Assembly: GCA_964582985.1 (NCBI GenBank)
Contig: CAZOUM010000004.1
Location: 20,240 to 84,239 of the forward strand
DNA: 64,000 nt
Direction of reading: 5' to 3'
From: CAZQYB01 sp964582985
Lineage (GTDB): Bacteria; Planctomycetota; Phycisphaerae; Sedimentisphaerales; Anaerobacaceae
Shown here: in pieces, positions 54,601-62,067 of the stretch
How positions within the stretch are numbered: position 1 is the first letter of the stretch
How the letters are laid out: each line of letters begins with the position of its first letter
Made by a program: the position numbers and the translations under genes
The notes under the pieces: model-generated
Databases searched by the model: none
The model's input: the letters and a program-made list of their open reading frames with translations, nothing else
Told to the model about the DNA's origin: nothing

Positions 54601-56452
54601 TGAGTTTCAAATCTATAACAAACAACTGGACGAGCTAAAGATACAAGAGATCTTCAGAGGCGGCGAACTTGAACCTGCCTGGTCTCCAAGCCCGTACGAT
54701 GGTCAGGGTAATGTCTCCTTTACTACCGACCTTACCTGGAAACCGGGAGTTTATGTGGCAGATACAAACGGGCACGAGGTGTACTTCGGCACCAACTACG
54801 ACGAGGTCTTCGGTGCCAACACCACCGTCCACTCGAACGTCGAGTACAGCCACCAGGATGCCTGCAGCTATGACCCGTGCACCCTTCTTGAGTTGGGCAA
54901 GACTTACTATTGGCGTGTCGATGAGGTCAATGATGCGTGCGACCCCAATGGCTGGAGAGGCCGGGTCTGGCGATTCACAACGGTAGGGTACATCACCATC
55001 GATGATTTTGAAGACGACACGGCGCAGAACCCCCCAACTAATGACTGGTATGAGATAGCAAGCGCGGACATTACGCTTCGGTCCACGCCACCGATTATCG
55101 GCAAACACTCGATGAAGTATGCTTATTACAACTCGTTTGACTGGGGCCTTGGCTATTATTCTGAGATAGAAAGCATAAGCCTTGAACCCAATGACTGGAC
55201 CATCCTCAACCAAAAGCTAAAGCTGTTGTCGCTGTGGTTCTACGGCGACTCAGCCAACGCTGCCACAGAGACCGAGCAGATGTATGTGTATCTGAAGGAC
55301 AACGATGACCCTTGCACTGAATTCCAGGTCAAGTACGGCGACGCCGATTGGGAAGATATGACCGACGTACAGATTGAAGATTGGCAGGAGTGGCTCATTC
55401 CCCTTAGTCACTTTTCCACCAACGACGTAAACCTCGCCAATCTCGACAACCTGTGTATTGGTTTTGGCACCCGTGGCTGGCCGATGGCCGCTGGTAACGG
55501 TGTCGTATACTTCGACAATATCCGATTGTATCCCGCTATGTGCGCTCCTTGGGGGTTGCCTGAAGGCGACCTGAACGGTGATTGCGTTGTTGACTATGAA
55601 GACGTCAAGATAATGGCAGATGCGTGGCTTGACAGTGATTGCAATTGTATTGAGGAATACGGGGAAATGCCACCGCCTCAAGGCGAGCCAAGCCTGGTTG
55701 CCTGGTACAAGTTCAACGATGGCAGCGGCGGTACGGCCACCGATTCCACCAGCAACAACTATCACGGAACGATATCGGTCCTTGATGCCAACGTATCCTG
55801 GTTTACCGGCCACGAGGGGGACGCTCTGGACTTTACCGGCGGCTGGGTCTCGGTTCCGAATGGACCGACGCAACTCAACCTCACAAATGCGGTAACAGTC
55901 TCTTGCTGGATCAATCGTGCCGAGTCTTCAGACGACAGCATACAATTAGTGTGCAAAGGCCGCGACAACTGGGAAACGTATTCCCTGGAGGTTACTGGCG
56001 ATGAAAATCTTAAGTTGGGTATACGTGACCCTAACGGTGACGACAAGGGGATAGAAAGCGACAAGACGCTGCCGCTTGATGAGTGGCTCCATATAGCCGG
56101 AACCTGCGACGGCAACAATATGACCCTCTACCTGAACGGCCGCGTCGAGAAAACCGAGGAAAAAGGTAACTTCACGTTTTATGCCGATGCCAATGATGGT
56201 CTGGGTATAGCTGAGCGATGGGGCGACGACGACTTTTATCCTTTCATAGGCACTATTGACGACGTTCGCATCTACGACTATGCTCTCTCGGGCGGTGAGA
56301 TTTGCTACATTGCCAGCGATGGCGACGGCGTAGCAGAAATGGTCAACATCGCTAATGTGTTCAAGCCGGAGGGCACCAAACAGGTGGTCAACCTCAGGGA
56401 CTTTGCCAAACTTGCGAACAACTGGCTCAAAAGGCAGCTCTGGCCGCTTTAG
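51656..56452 (+). CDS. Giant secreted LamG / Fn3-like / dockerin-like protein
   Basis: The 1598-residue protein has a signal peptide (KLMLLSCLVTLLGLSNIAFA). In order it carries an N-terminal beta-rich domain (about 22-200), two Fn3-like modules (ending WSFTT and WRFST), LamG 1 (about 425-640) and Fn3-like 3. LamG 2 (about 750-1000) and Fn3-like 4 follow, then a jelly-roll carbohydrate-binding-like region (about 1115-1300) and a dockerin-like pair start (GDLNGDCVVDYEDVKIMADAWL). LamG 3 (about 1345-1540) and a last partial dockerin-like helix (NLRDFAKLANNWLKRQ) end it. No catalytic domain is visible, so it is probably a glycan-binding or adhesive scaffold. It has a strong AAGGAGG site and a strong downstream terminator. 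Confidence 0.88.
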   Translation: MCKKLMLLSCLVTLLGLSNIAFADFEIFKVDFSCPADPATIKGGDWEDFEIGGGCIGVAHDDRTMLNVGGTEIDIVVGDPGGHARLASRESADPICNTAWVNHGGDCGDDLMRLVFRDLDPSTSYTVYTYHAWDDDGDFNSVNPVTIEGADSCSIPNPPGMVDTTSDAILLAHPNVGEIQFTTDGAGSEVRIKFNGCVKFNAFALWSEAALPRATSPNPGSAETDVCPKDLQLSWAPGADVNDANGHDVYLGTDYNDVRDANRINHPAGVIYSEGQDSNEYPEDGDPCLQLELMTTYYWRVDQVNDTDTWTGSIWSFTTEDGNARDPDPVVGFAGLNPTDVVLSWTPSCVATSQDVYFSTDFSDVNTLQAVAKIDTLSGTDNNEPVGNLVEFTTYYWRIDTTRSGGYGTGASEVWRFSTGLGGLLLEMLFEGSLGADLPATELDTSGNEFHFTTYSALHDPCADGSVKYGDGRKTGTSVAIDPCAGLYRVDTGESDPLRLAGWQYTIQMWVYLPAGVFPEEGWYMIVGKQDGWNIRIHDPNDNDDIRWYFGGMPDKGLRAQGILQEISDDWAHVAAVFDMTAQETHKLYIDGLIVDSGRYQSTNPADNNTPVGIGVGVANPPPFSFDHYFEGKIDELQIWDIVLEQVPEFASEPHPPDGSRGWQPNDVNLATFTWRPGKYAADVDGHDIYFGDSLDDVNESADPCVTGHDSNSWTHSETFEIGKTYYWRVDEVNGLDVYPGYIWKFQMWADLIDPNIVVYYPLDETSGDDVPDYSGNYFDAECDNDPHWEPDNGRYGGCMHFSMEYDADDDDWENEEPGNIEVESEYARQMADMINKEISICVWVNGDPDQREDDDMVVFEFCDDDYENDIDEEPNDTKILAVVPEEGTGNVVFRAGVYPQDTLTWAGFEPLAARGTWQHFVFIKNENDANMYIYLNNELVATKEDCNTTSLADVNSGGDAELELKLGAYVDNDSGYHGRLDEFQIYNKQLDELKIQEIFRGGELEPAWSPSPYDGQGNVSFTTDLTWKPGVYVADTNGHEVYFGTNYDEVFGANTTVHSNVEYSHQDACSYDPCTLLELGKTYYWRVDEVNDACDPNGWRGRVWRFTTVGYITIDDFEDDTAQNPPTNDWYEIASADITLRSTPPIIGKHSMKYAYYNSFDWGLGYYSEIESISLEPNDWTILNQKLKLLSLWFYGDSANAATETEQMYVYLKDNDDPCTEFQVKYGDADWEDMTDVQIEDWQEWLIPLSHFSTNDVNLANLDNLCIGFGTRGWPMAAGNGVVYFDNIRLYPAMCAPWGLPEGDLNGDCVVDYEDVKIMADAWLDSDCNCIEEYGEMPPPQGEPSLVAWYKFNDGSGGTATDSTSNNYHGTISVLDANVSWFTGHEGDALDFTGGWVSVPNGPTQLNLTNAVTVSCWINRAESSDDSIQLVCKGRDNWETYSLEVTGDENLKLGIRDPNGDDKGIESDKTLPLDEWLHIAGTCDGNNMTLYLNGRVEKTEEKGNFTFYADANDGLGIAERWGDDDFYPFIGTIDDVRIYDYALSGGEICYIASDGDGVAEMVNIANVFKPEGTKQVVNLRDFAKLANNWLKRQLWPL

Positions 56453-56477
56453 TAATCGGCTGTAATTTGCAAAAGTT

Positions 56478-56514
56478 CGGGGCCTATACTCATAGTATAG
56501 GCCCCGTTTTATTT
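56478..56514 (+). terminator. Strong rho-independent terminator
   Basis: CGGGGCCTATACT (56478-56490) and AGTATAGGCCCCG (56494-56506) form a perfect 13-bp stem with a 3-nt loop, followed by TTTTATTT. It ends the LamG gene. The AAAA on its left side could also help stop minus-strand pilT transcripts. Confidence 0.9.
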
Positions 56515-56585
56515 ACTACCTCTGACGTTCCTGTATGAACGGCGATGACATAGTGCGGCAGCAGCCACTTAAATTATGCTTGATG

Positions 56586-57614
56586 CTATTTGTAATTGGC
56601 TAAGACACTTTTTGCAGCCCCTTCGCTTATTATGCGGCCTTCAAGAAGGGCATTTACGGATTCAGCCATTCTAATCATACCCTGCTTTTTGCCGGTTTCG
56701 ATTATAGACCTTAAGAAGTAGCCGCCCTTTCTTCTTATAATATTTCTTGCGGCACTCGTTACGACCAACACCTCGCAGGCCACCCTCTGCTGTCCGTCCA
56801 CAGTCGGGATTAGTTCCTGGTGAATCATACCCTGGAGAGACTCGGCCAGAAGAAACCTTAACTGCCTTTCCTCACTGGCCTGCGCGTAACTTATAAGCCT
56901 TTCGATAATCTTGTCGATAGATATAACGTGAAGTGTCGAAAACACAAGCACACCCGTTTCGGCAGCCGTCAACGCAATCTTGATCGTCTCGTAGTCCCTC
57001 ATCTCCCCTATCGCAATAACATCAGGGTCCTGTCGTAAAGCAGCTCTTAACCCCGTATAGAACGACTGAGTGTCCCTCCCGACCCCCCTTTGTCTTACAA
57101 TGCCTTTTTTATTCGTATGAACATATTCTATTGGGTCCTCAATCGTAAGTATGTGCTTCTTGGAGCTTTCATTTATTTCGTTTATCATCGACGCCATCGT
57201 TGTTGTTTTACCCTGGCTTGTGCTTCCCGTTATCAAGACCAATCCTTTTGTTCTCTGAGCCAACTCTTTAACAATACTTGGCAGAAACAGCTCTTCGATT
57301 GTTTTAGGCTCCGTGGGCAGAATCCTGATTGTTGAACCGACGTTACCATCGAAATAGCCGATATTTATTCGGTATCGGCCGTCCTCATCCGCCAGCATCA
57401 GGTCAATGTCGCGATTCTTCTCGAATTCACCTTTCTGCTCTTCGGTCAGCAGTTCCAGTGATATTGCGCGGCTTTGCTCGGCAGTCAGGCTTTCTTTTGT
57501 CGTAGGGATTAGCTCACCCCCTACTCTGAAAAGTATTGGAGCGCCGACACAGATATGGACATCAGTGGCTTTGAGGGCTTTTGCGCGCTGCAGTAATTGT
57601 TTTCTGTCTATCAT
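56586..57614 (-). CDS. pilT: PilT-like type IV pilus retraction ATPase
   Basis: A hexameric GspE/PilT-family ATPase of 342 residues. It has the N-terminal PAS-like region (TDVHICVGAPILFRVGGEL), Walker A at Gly130-Thr137 (GSTSQGKT rather than the usual GPTGSGKS), an Asp box (LTIEDPIEYVH), Walker B (DPDVIAIGEMRD) and a His box (STLHV). The C-terminal AIRNIL-like segment appears as ARNIIRRKG. It would power pilus retraction or a related secretion motor. The start overlaps the stop of the PilX-like gene as ATGA. Confidence 0.9.
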   Translation of the reverse strand: MIDRKQLLQRAKALKATDVHICVGAPILFRVGGELIPTTKESLTAEQSRAISLELLTEEQKGEFEKNRDIDLMLADEDGRYRINIGYFDGNVGSTIRILPTEPKTIEELFLPSIVKELAQRTKGLVLITGSTSQGKTTTMASMINEINESSKKHILTIEDPIEYVHTNKKGIVRQRGVGRDTQSFYTGLRAALRQDPDVIAIGEMRDYETIKIALTAAETGVLVFSTLHVISIDKIIERLISYAQASEERQLRFLLAESLQGMIHQELIPTVDGQQRVACEVLVVTSAARNIIRRKGGYFLRSIIETGKKQGMIRMAESVNALLEGRIISEGAAKSVLANYK

Positions 57615-57991
57615 AGCCTGATACGATAATCGTTGGCTCGTCTAATCGTGTATTTGCCACGACTGCATGATGCGTTTATTTGAATCGAGGCGTCTCTGTC
57701 TCTTGGCATACCTATAGTCACTGTCAAACTTGAGTTGCGAGCATTCATATTTGTAACATCCGGTTCTATGCCCTTGTCAAAATCTTCTCTGCGTTGGTTT
57801 TTCACATTGTGCTTGACCCACGCTAACCCGCTTGCCATCAGGTTTCGCTGGACCGCCTGAACATGCGCGGTGCGGGTCTCAAACAGCATAGTCTTTGCAA
57901 GGCCCGCCAAAACCAACATCTCAGCCGCAGTCGTCGCTGCCACAACTACCACAGCTATCAGTACAAAACCATTTTGTCGGATTTCTTTCAT
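57611..57991 (-). CDS. PilX/pseudopilin-like membrane-anchored protein
   Basis: From the ATG at 57991 the product is about 126 residues: MKEIRQNGFVLIAVVVVAAT, a hydrophobic helix, then a short soluble part. The NGFVLI start resembles the cleavage context of prepilin-like proteins (G|F) and PilX-type minor pilins, though the following '+5 Glu' is not present. Overlap with pilT (ATGA) supports a role in the pilus or pseudopilus. An ATG 28 codons further upstream (58075) extends the frame through a less convincing hydrophobic stretch. Confidence 0.65.
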   Translation of the reverse strand: MKEIRQNGFVLIAVVVVAATTAAEMLVLAGLAKTMLFETRTAHVQAVQRNLMASGLAWVKHNVKNQRREDFDKGIEPDVTNMNARNSSLTVTIGMPRDRDASIQINASCSRGKYTIRRANDYRIRL

Positions 57992-58295
57992 TTTACTCTG
58001 TGACCCCTTCGAAAGCACGTACAAAATACAGGTGAGAATTAGCCATCTTCTTTTGCTCGCAGTCGCAGACCCCATCTTACCGGGGGACGAGACCTCTTCC
58101 GCTTAGTTCAGGAACACCAAAATACCCTGAAACGCTGCCGTTGCGCCGGACCGCCCGGCAACCACGAACCAGAAGTCTTGAATGGATGATTGTACGTATC
58201 TGAACTTGTTATGGCCGTTGGCACAGACCGCCTGATGTTCAATACGGAATCTATAGTGTCTTATCTGAAATGGGCCACTGCGAAGGATTTGACAT

Positions 58296-58320
58296 AAAAA
58301 GCCGAGCATTGATTGCTCGA
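58296..58320 (-). terminator. Rho-independent terminator after the flagellin-like gene
   Basis: On the minus strand the stem arms are 58320-58314 and 58308-58302, with the CGAGCA/TGCTCG core perfect and a 5-nt loop (58313-58309). The T-tract corresponds to the plus-strand AAAAA at 58296-58300. It lies 34 nt after the flagellin-like gene. Confidence 0.7.
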
Positions 58321-58353
58321 CGCTGAGAATTTACTCAAACACCCAAATAAAAT

Positions 58354-59142
58354 TTAGGTCTTTAAAAGCCATAGAGCCACATCAGAGTTCACATTCGCTT
58401 GAATATCTATCAGCGTAGCGTCGCTGGCAATAATCTCACTCATCACTCCGGTGGCTTCACCGACAGCAAGGATAGAATCGCCGGCACTTGGCTTGGCGCC
58501 CAGGTTGTTAACGTAATCAAAGTCGAATTGTTTTGAAATCGTTCCCAGTTCCACGAGCTTGTCGCCAAAATATTTTCTCAAACCACTGGCTTGCTCAATC
58601 GCCGTCTCCACCGCCGCCAAGGCCGGTCCTCCGATACCAACAGTCAATTCCAATTCACTGGCATCGAAGCTAAGGTCCCTGGGCGAAATCTGAATCGTTT
58701 CGCCTTTGATGATATCGACCGACGCCGTCTCGCCGTCGCTACTGAGCAGCTTGTTGCCGTTATACTCCGTGCTTCCAACTATGGCGTTAATCTCAGCAGC
58801 CAGTCCGTTGAACTGTTCCTGCATTTCGGCTCGCTCAGCCGCGGTGTGAGTCGTGCTGCCGTGCGCAACGTCGTTCACCAGTTTTCTCATTTGAGTCAGT
58901 TTACCCGTGATTGTAGAAACCGCGCCATTAAATTCCTGGACCATTGATATCACGACGCTGGTATTGTTCGTATTTTGTCTAAGGGTACTTATTTTGGAAC
59001 GGAGCACGTTTCGAATCATTGTTTTTGTGGCGAGAACATCACCGTTCGCAGCTCTTTCACTTGGATAGGCCGACTGGTCGTAAACCTGATTGCCGGCCGA
59101 GGTGGAAAAACTGCCCTTCTTTGAGATTTTTTCGATAAACAT
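58354..59142 (-). CDS. Divergent flagellin-like protein
   Basis: 262 residues with helical flanks and a small central part. Similarity to flagellin lies in AEMQEQFNGLAAEINAIVGST-EYNGNKLLS and in the C-terminal ANVNSDVALWLLK (compare flagellin 'aqAN..pq.aL.LL'). The canonical flagellin N-terminus is replaced by an Ala/Ser/Tyr-rich lead (KKGSFSTSAGNQVYDQSAYP). GGAG lies upstream. No other flagellar genes are in the window, so whether it is assembled into a filament is unclear. A second, more degenerate relative is encoded 180 nt upstream. Confidence 0.78.
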   Translation of the reverse strand: MFIEKISKKGSFSTSAGNQVYDQSAYPSERAANGDVLATKTMIRNVLRSKISTLRQNTNNTSVVISMVQEFNGAVSTITGKLTQMRKLVNDVAHGSTTHTAAERAEMQEQFNGLAAEINAIVGSTEYNGNKLLSSDGETASVDIIKGETIQISPRDLSFDASELELTVGIGGPALAAVETAIEQASGLRKYFGDKLVELGTISKQFDFDYVNNLGAKPSAGDSILAVGEATGVMSEIIASDATLIDIQANVNSDVALWLLKT

Positions 59143-59322
59143 CTTCTTCTCCCGATAAACACTTTCTTCTCCTTCTACAACAAACTGTTAATGCCCAGGC
59201 ATCGACAACCGCTTCGGCAATATGATTACCGGTGGATATGGCCCCCCGACACAAGCCCCCTTACTTAACCGCCCCGGGAATATTACCCGCTTTTCGAAAT
59301 ATCTCCCAGCGGTTGCAAAGTC

Positions 59323-60081
59323 CTATTTCTCCTCTGCGTTTGCTTCGCTTTTCGAAACATCTTTCAGCAATTGTAAAGCCCTGTCAGGTTCCACATTCGC
59401 TTGGGTATCAAAAAGCGCAGAAAAATCTGACAAAGTTTGGCTTGCGGCATAACCTGCTGCTTCTTTCGCAAGTCCCATGTCAAAGTCTTCAACCTCTACT
59501 CCCAGGTCGTTGTTCACTTCAAACTCAATAAGGTTTACGGCTCTCTGGAGGTGAGCAACCTGGTCCTCAAGATATCCGCTATAGGAATCTGCTGAGCTGA
59601 CCTTACTCTGAATAGCTGATAGAGCACCCTCGGCATCCGTAGTCAAATCCAGGCCTTCGATATCGATAGTAAGGTCCCGTGCAAAAATATCGATGGCTGA
59701 ATTCTTGCCGATAGAGATTGATATGGTCTCACCCTCAGCGGTGAACAGCTTATTCCCGTTGTGCTCGGTACTATTGGCTAAGCTATTGGAACAGACACAA
59801 GACCAAAGACACAAGACCAAAGTAAAGTCTGGAGTCTGGAGTCTGGAGTCTTGAGTCTGGAGTCTGATTGCTTCATTGGCATAGCTTTTGTTCTGGCGAC
59901 CTTCGGCCATCTTCCCATGGAGTAAATACTGGATTACAGACATGGACTCATCCCCCGGTAAGAAGGGGTCTGCGACATCTATAACTTCTGATGGCTTGTC
60001 GGCGGCCTCGTTGGCGGCGTTGTAAGCCCCCACAATGACATGAGCCCCATAGGTGGCCTTAAGTACATTTCCGAGTTCCAT
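59323..60081 (-). CDS. Degenerate flagellin-like protein with a tandem-repeat insertion
   Basis: About 252 residues from the ATG at 60081 (MELGNVLKATYGAHVIVGAY). The C-terminal half aligns with the neighbouring flagellin-like protein: STEHNGNKLFTAEGETISI and ANVEPDRALQLLKDV. The middle differs: a direct-repeat block at 59793-59865 encodes RLQTQDSRLQTPDFTLVLCL in place of the helix that should precede the EHNGNKL segment. The frame stays open, but the protein has probably lost part of its coiled coil. GAGGGAGAG lies upstream. It may be a decaying gene copy. Confidence 0.65.
   Translation of the reverse strand: MELGNVLKATYGAHVIVGAYNAANEAADKPSEVIDVADPFLPGDESMSVIQYLLHGKMAEGRQNKSYANEAIRLQTQDSRLQTPDFTLVLCLWSCVCSNSLANSTEHNGNKLFTAEGETISISIGKNSAIDIFARDLTIDIEGLDLTTDAEGALSAIQSKVSSADSYSGYLEDQVAHLQRAVNLIEFEVNNDLGVEVEDFDMGLAKEAAGYAASQTLSDFSALFDTQANVEPDRALQLLKDVSKSEANAEEK
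59793..59865. repeat. Short tandem repeats inside the second flagellin-like gene
   Basis: Two direct copies of AGACACAAGACCAA (59793-59806 and 59807-59820) are followed by about five copies of a 7-nt unit GTCTGGA/GTCTTGA (about 59826-59865). Related fragments (GAGTCTTTGGTCTTGAGT) occur near 27855. There are no spacers, so this is not a CRISPR array. Confidence 0.8.
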
Positions 60082-60266
60082 TTTTCTCTCTCCCTCATCC
60101 ACCTCAACATTACATCACCCCCGTTGCGATTCCCGAACGCTCCCAGCAAAGTATAAGAAAAAAAACAAACGGACCCAAAAAAGAGCGCTAAATTTTCTCG
60201 ATAACCCGTTTTCGTCCGGCAGATTCACCTCTTATAGGACAAACTGCATCCGTCTGCATTCCGCCT

Positions 60267-60356
60267 CCCCCATTGCTTAGAGTGCCGTCCACTCTAATGG
60301 GGCCATTCCGCACTTGCTTGCCCCGTTAGAGGCATTGTCTCTGCTCTCTAATGGGG
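60267..60356. repeat. Two CCCCGTTAGAG-family hairpin repeats
   Basis: Copy A (60267-60302) pairs CCCCATTGCTTAGAG with CTCTAATGGGG imperfectly. Copy B (60321-60356) pairs CCCCGTTAGAG with CTCTAATGGGG (one G-U). AAGCTTGTCCCTACC follows at 60368-60382; a similar AAGCTTGTGCC is at 63829, beside the right-hand copies. Confidence 0.75.
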
Positions 60357-60382
60357 TCATTCCCGCAAAGCTTGTCCCTACC

Positions 60383-60408
60383 AAGGGTTCGAATCCCTTC
60401 CTCTCCGA
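60383..60408 (+). other. 3' fragment of a tRNA-Ser gene, probable integration-site remnant
   Basis: AAGGG-TTCGAAT-CCCTT is a perfect T stem and loop, followed by CCTCTCCGA, the usual 3' acceptor side of bacterial tRNA-Ser, then a T-run. The matching 5' acceptor (GGAGAGG), anticodon arm and D arm are absent upstream, so this is not a functional tRNA. Such 3' ends are left as attachment sites when elements integrate into tRNA genes. No second copy is visible to the right within the window. Confidence 0.6.
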
Positions 60409-60740
60409 TTTTTTATGTATTTGGCGGAAAGGCGCAAATCCTGCATTAGGAATTGCTGATAAATGAGAAGGATTATTTCACTTGGATTTCCCATATTAAA
60501 GTGGCGCAAAGGAAATAAAATTTGTTAGAATAGAGATTATAGAAGGCGTTTGATTGAGTTATCGTTATACCAAATTGGAGAACCCACCAGGCGCCCAAAA
60601 ACTACATGAAGTTACAGAGAGGATCTGCAAGGAGAAGATAGAAAGTTTTGTTTAAAAAGAATGACTGCTCCTGTGTTTTTTCTGATAAGGGCCTAAAAAA
60701 TGCACCGTAGATATTTAATTTACCATAAGGATGGATAGTT

Positions 60741-61193
60741 ATGCAGAAAGCGAATTCTTATACAGATATGCTCAATGCAATGCCAGCGAAAATCCGAAAT
60801 CGTTTTCTTTCGCTGGCAAAGTTTACATATGAAACTGTACAGGAGTATCAGGAGTCGCATGGAATACCTAAGAGGAAAAGATTGAGACGTGATGCAATTC
60901 AAACAATTCAAGTGTCTGTATTTGTTTTTGTTTTGAGGAAGTTTCTGGAAGACGGAGCTCGTGCGACAAAATACGCAGTCAAAACATTTGAAAGCATAGG
61001 CGTTAAGGGGTTTGCTGTTGGAGAGACCGTATTTGCTGGTAATAATAAGAATGTGCAAATGGGTAGGATTCTTGCTTGCAAACTAGAGAGAACAATTAAG
61101 GAAACAGTCTTGTGGAGTTTTATAGCTGATGCACAAAGTATCACTGAGCTTATAGATGCTTTGACTAAGGAGGCGTTAATACTTGAGCAATGA
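60741..61193 (+). CDS. Island protein of unknown function, helical
   Basis: Not recognised. The 150-residue product is predicted mostly helical, basic in the first half (IPKRKRLRRDAIQTIQVSVF) and followed by KFLEDGARATKYAVKTFESI. It has no membrane helix or signal. AAGGATGG precedes the ATG. The next gene starts inside its 3' end (11-nt overlap), so the two are translationally coupled and probably interact. With a nuclease-like partner, an antitoxin, specificity or immunity role is possible, but this is inference. Confidence 0.65.
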   Translation: MQKANSYTDMLNAMPAKIRNRFLSLAKFTYETVQEYQESHGIPKRKRLRRDAIQTIQVSVFVFVLRKFLEDGARATKYAVKTFESIGVKGFAVGETVFAGNNKNVQMGRILACKLERTIKETVLWSFIADAQSITELIDALTKEALILEQ

Positions 61194-61932
61194 GTGGATT
61201 AATGTGGATGTGCTCAGAGGGCAACTTGCAAATTTCTTCATTGATAGCAAGGGAGACTTAACTAAGTTTGGAAGTACTATAAACCAGATTTTTGAGGCTT
61301 TTGTTCTGGCTTCAATTGCTTCTTTGTACAAAAATAATGGTTGGAATGTGTGTGCTATAAATCCTCAATCTCCTGATAAAGATAAACAAAATATTTTCAG
61401 ATTAAAATTTAGTACAAGAGGAAGGCCATCGAACTATACCTATATCGAATGCTCTAAAGGTGATAGGGTTATTCAGATACGACATCAACTCAGAGTAGGT
61501 ACGAAGTTTCACAAACAAAAGAACTGGCCACCAGCAAATGTTTGTCTTGACGTGGCCGTTATTGAACCCGAAGATGACATTGAGTTCTATCGTACAAAAG
61601 ATCATCTGGATAATACCAAATTAATCACATTTGCCGAAGCTAAACATATGTCAGCGTTTGCCGAACTTATCGCAGGCTTCATCGGCCTTGTCCATGAAAT
61701 ACAGCCCAGACGACTCAAATGTATTCGTCGCGGTACGTGGCTGAAATCAAAGCAAGAACATCCTGCGCCTTTTTTATATGTGAGTGGTATTCTATACCAC
61801 ACAGCCAAAGGCCTTAAAAACACAATTATCAAAAGAAAATATGATATCGACATTTACACTGGGACAGAGCACCTCTCTGCTAAGATGCCATTGCCTAAAA
61901 AGGATGCACCAAAGAAAACTAAAAAAGAGTAA
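61183..61932 (+). CDS. PD-(D/E)XK nuclease-like protein (island)
   Basis: The 249-residue protein starts at a TTG supported by AAGGAGG nine nt upstream. A restriction-endonuclease-like core is suggested by Glu38 in an early helix (STINQIFEAFVLAS), Asp123 in a strand (ANVCLDVAVIEP) and Glu152-x-Lys154 in ITFAEAKHMSAFAELIAGF, followed by a helix. That is the usual order of PD-(D/E)XK active-site residues. The C-terminus is Lys/Pro-rich (KKDAPKKTKKE), as in DNA-binding tails. Base composition is AT-richer than the chromosome to the left. Likely a defence or mobile-element nuclease; not a known restriction enzyme by eye. Confidence 0.6.
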   Translation: MSNEWINVDVLRGQLANFFIDSKGDLTKFGSTINQIFEAFVLASIASLYKNNGWNVCAINPQSPDKDKQNIFRLKFSTRGRPSNYTYIECSKGDRVIQIRHQLRVGTKFHKQKNWPPANVCLDVAVIEPEDDIEFYRTKDHLDNTKLITFAEAKHMSAFAELIAGFIGLVHEIQPRRLKCIRRGTWLKSKQEHPAPFLYVSGILYHTAKGLKNTIIKRKYDIDIYTGTEHLSAKMPLPKKDAPKKTKKE

Positions 61933-62067
61933 AGTAATCAATAGGAACCGGAATCATTCAATAAACCCACGCCCGCACTTGCCGTCAAAGGAAATACCTT
62001 GAATTAACCCCGCAAATTCATATAATTACAACACAAAAGATTGGTCGAGTCCTTCGTCTGGCTCAGG

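Larger units (their letters stand above)
60082..60740. other. Intergenic boundary region: hairpin repeats, tRNA fragment, AT-rich leader
   Basis: No protein gene is visible. 60267-60356 holds two hairpin repeats, 60383-60408 a tRNA 3' fragment. 60415-60740 is AT-rich with no convincing promoter; AAGGATGG at 60727-60734 is the ribosome-binding site of the next gene. The change in composition across 60.4 kb marks the start of the island. Confidence 0.7.

Noticed and set aside
58103..58309. 68-residue minus-strand frame between the flagellin-like and PilX-like genes
   Set aside because: Its ATG lies inside the terminator hairpin at 58296-58320 and there is no ribosome-binding site. The C-terminal part could be a relic of a pilin-like gene, but I cannot support it.
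59793..59865. Possible CRISPR array
   Set aside because: Units are 7 and 14 nt with no unique spacers, and there are no cas genes in the window.
60300..60408. Complete tRNA-Ser gene
   Set aside because: Only the T arm and 3' acceptor strand are present; the 5' acceptor, D arm, anticodon arm and variable arm cannot be found upstream, where hairpin repeats occupy the space.
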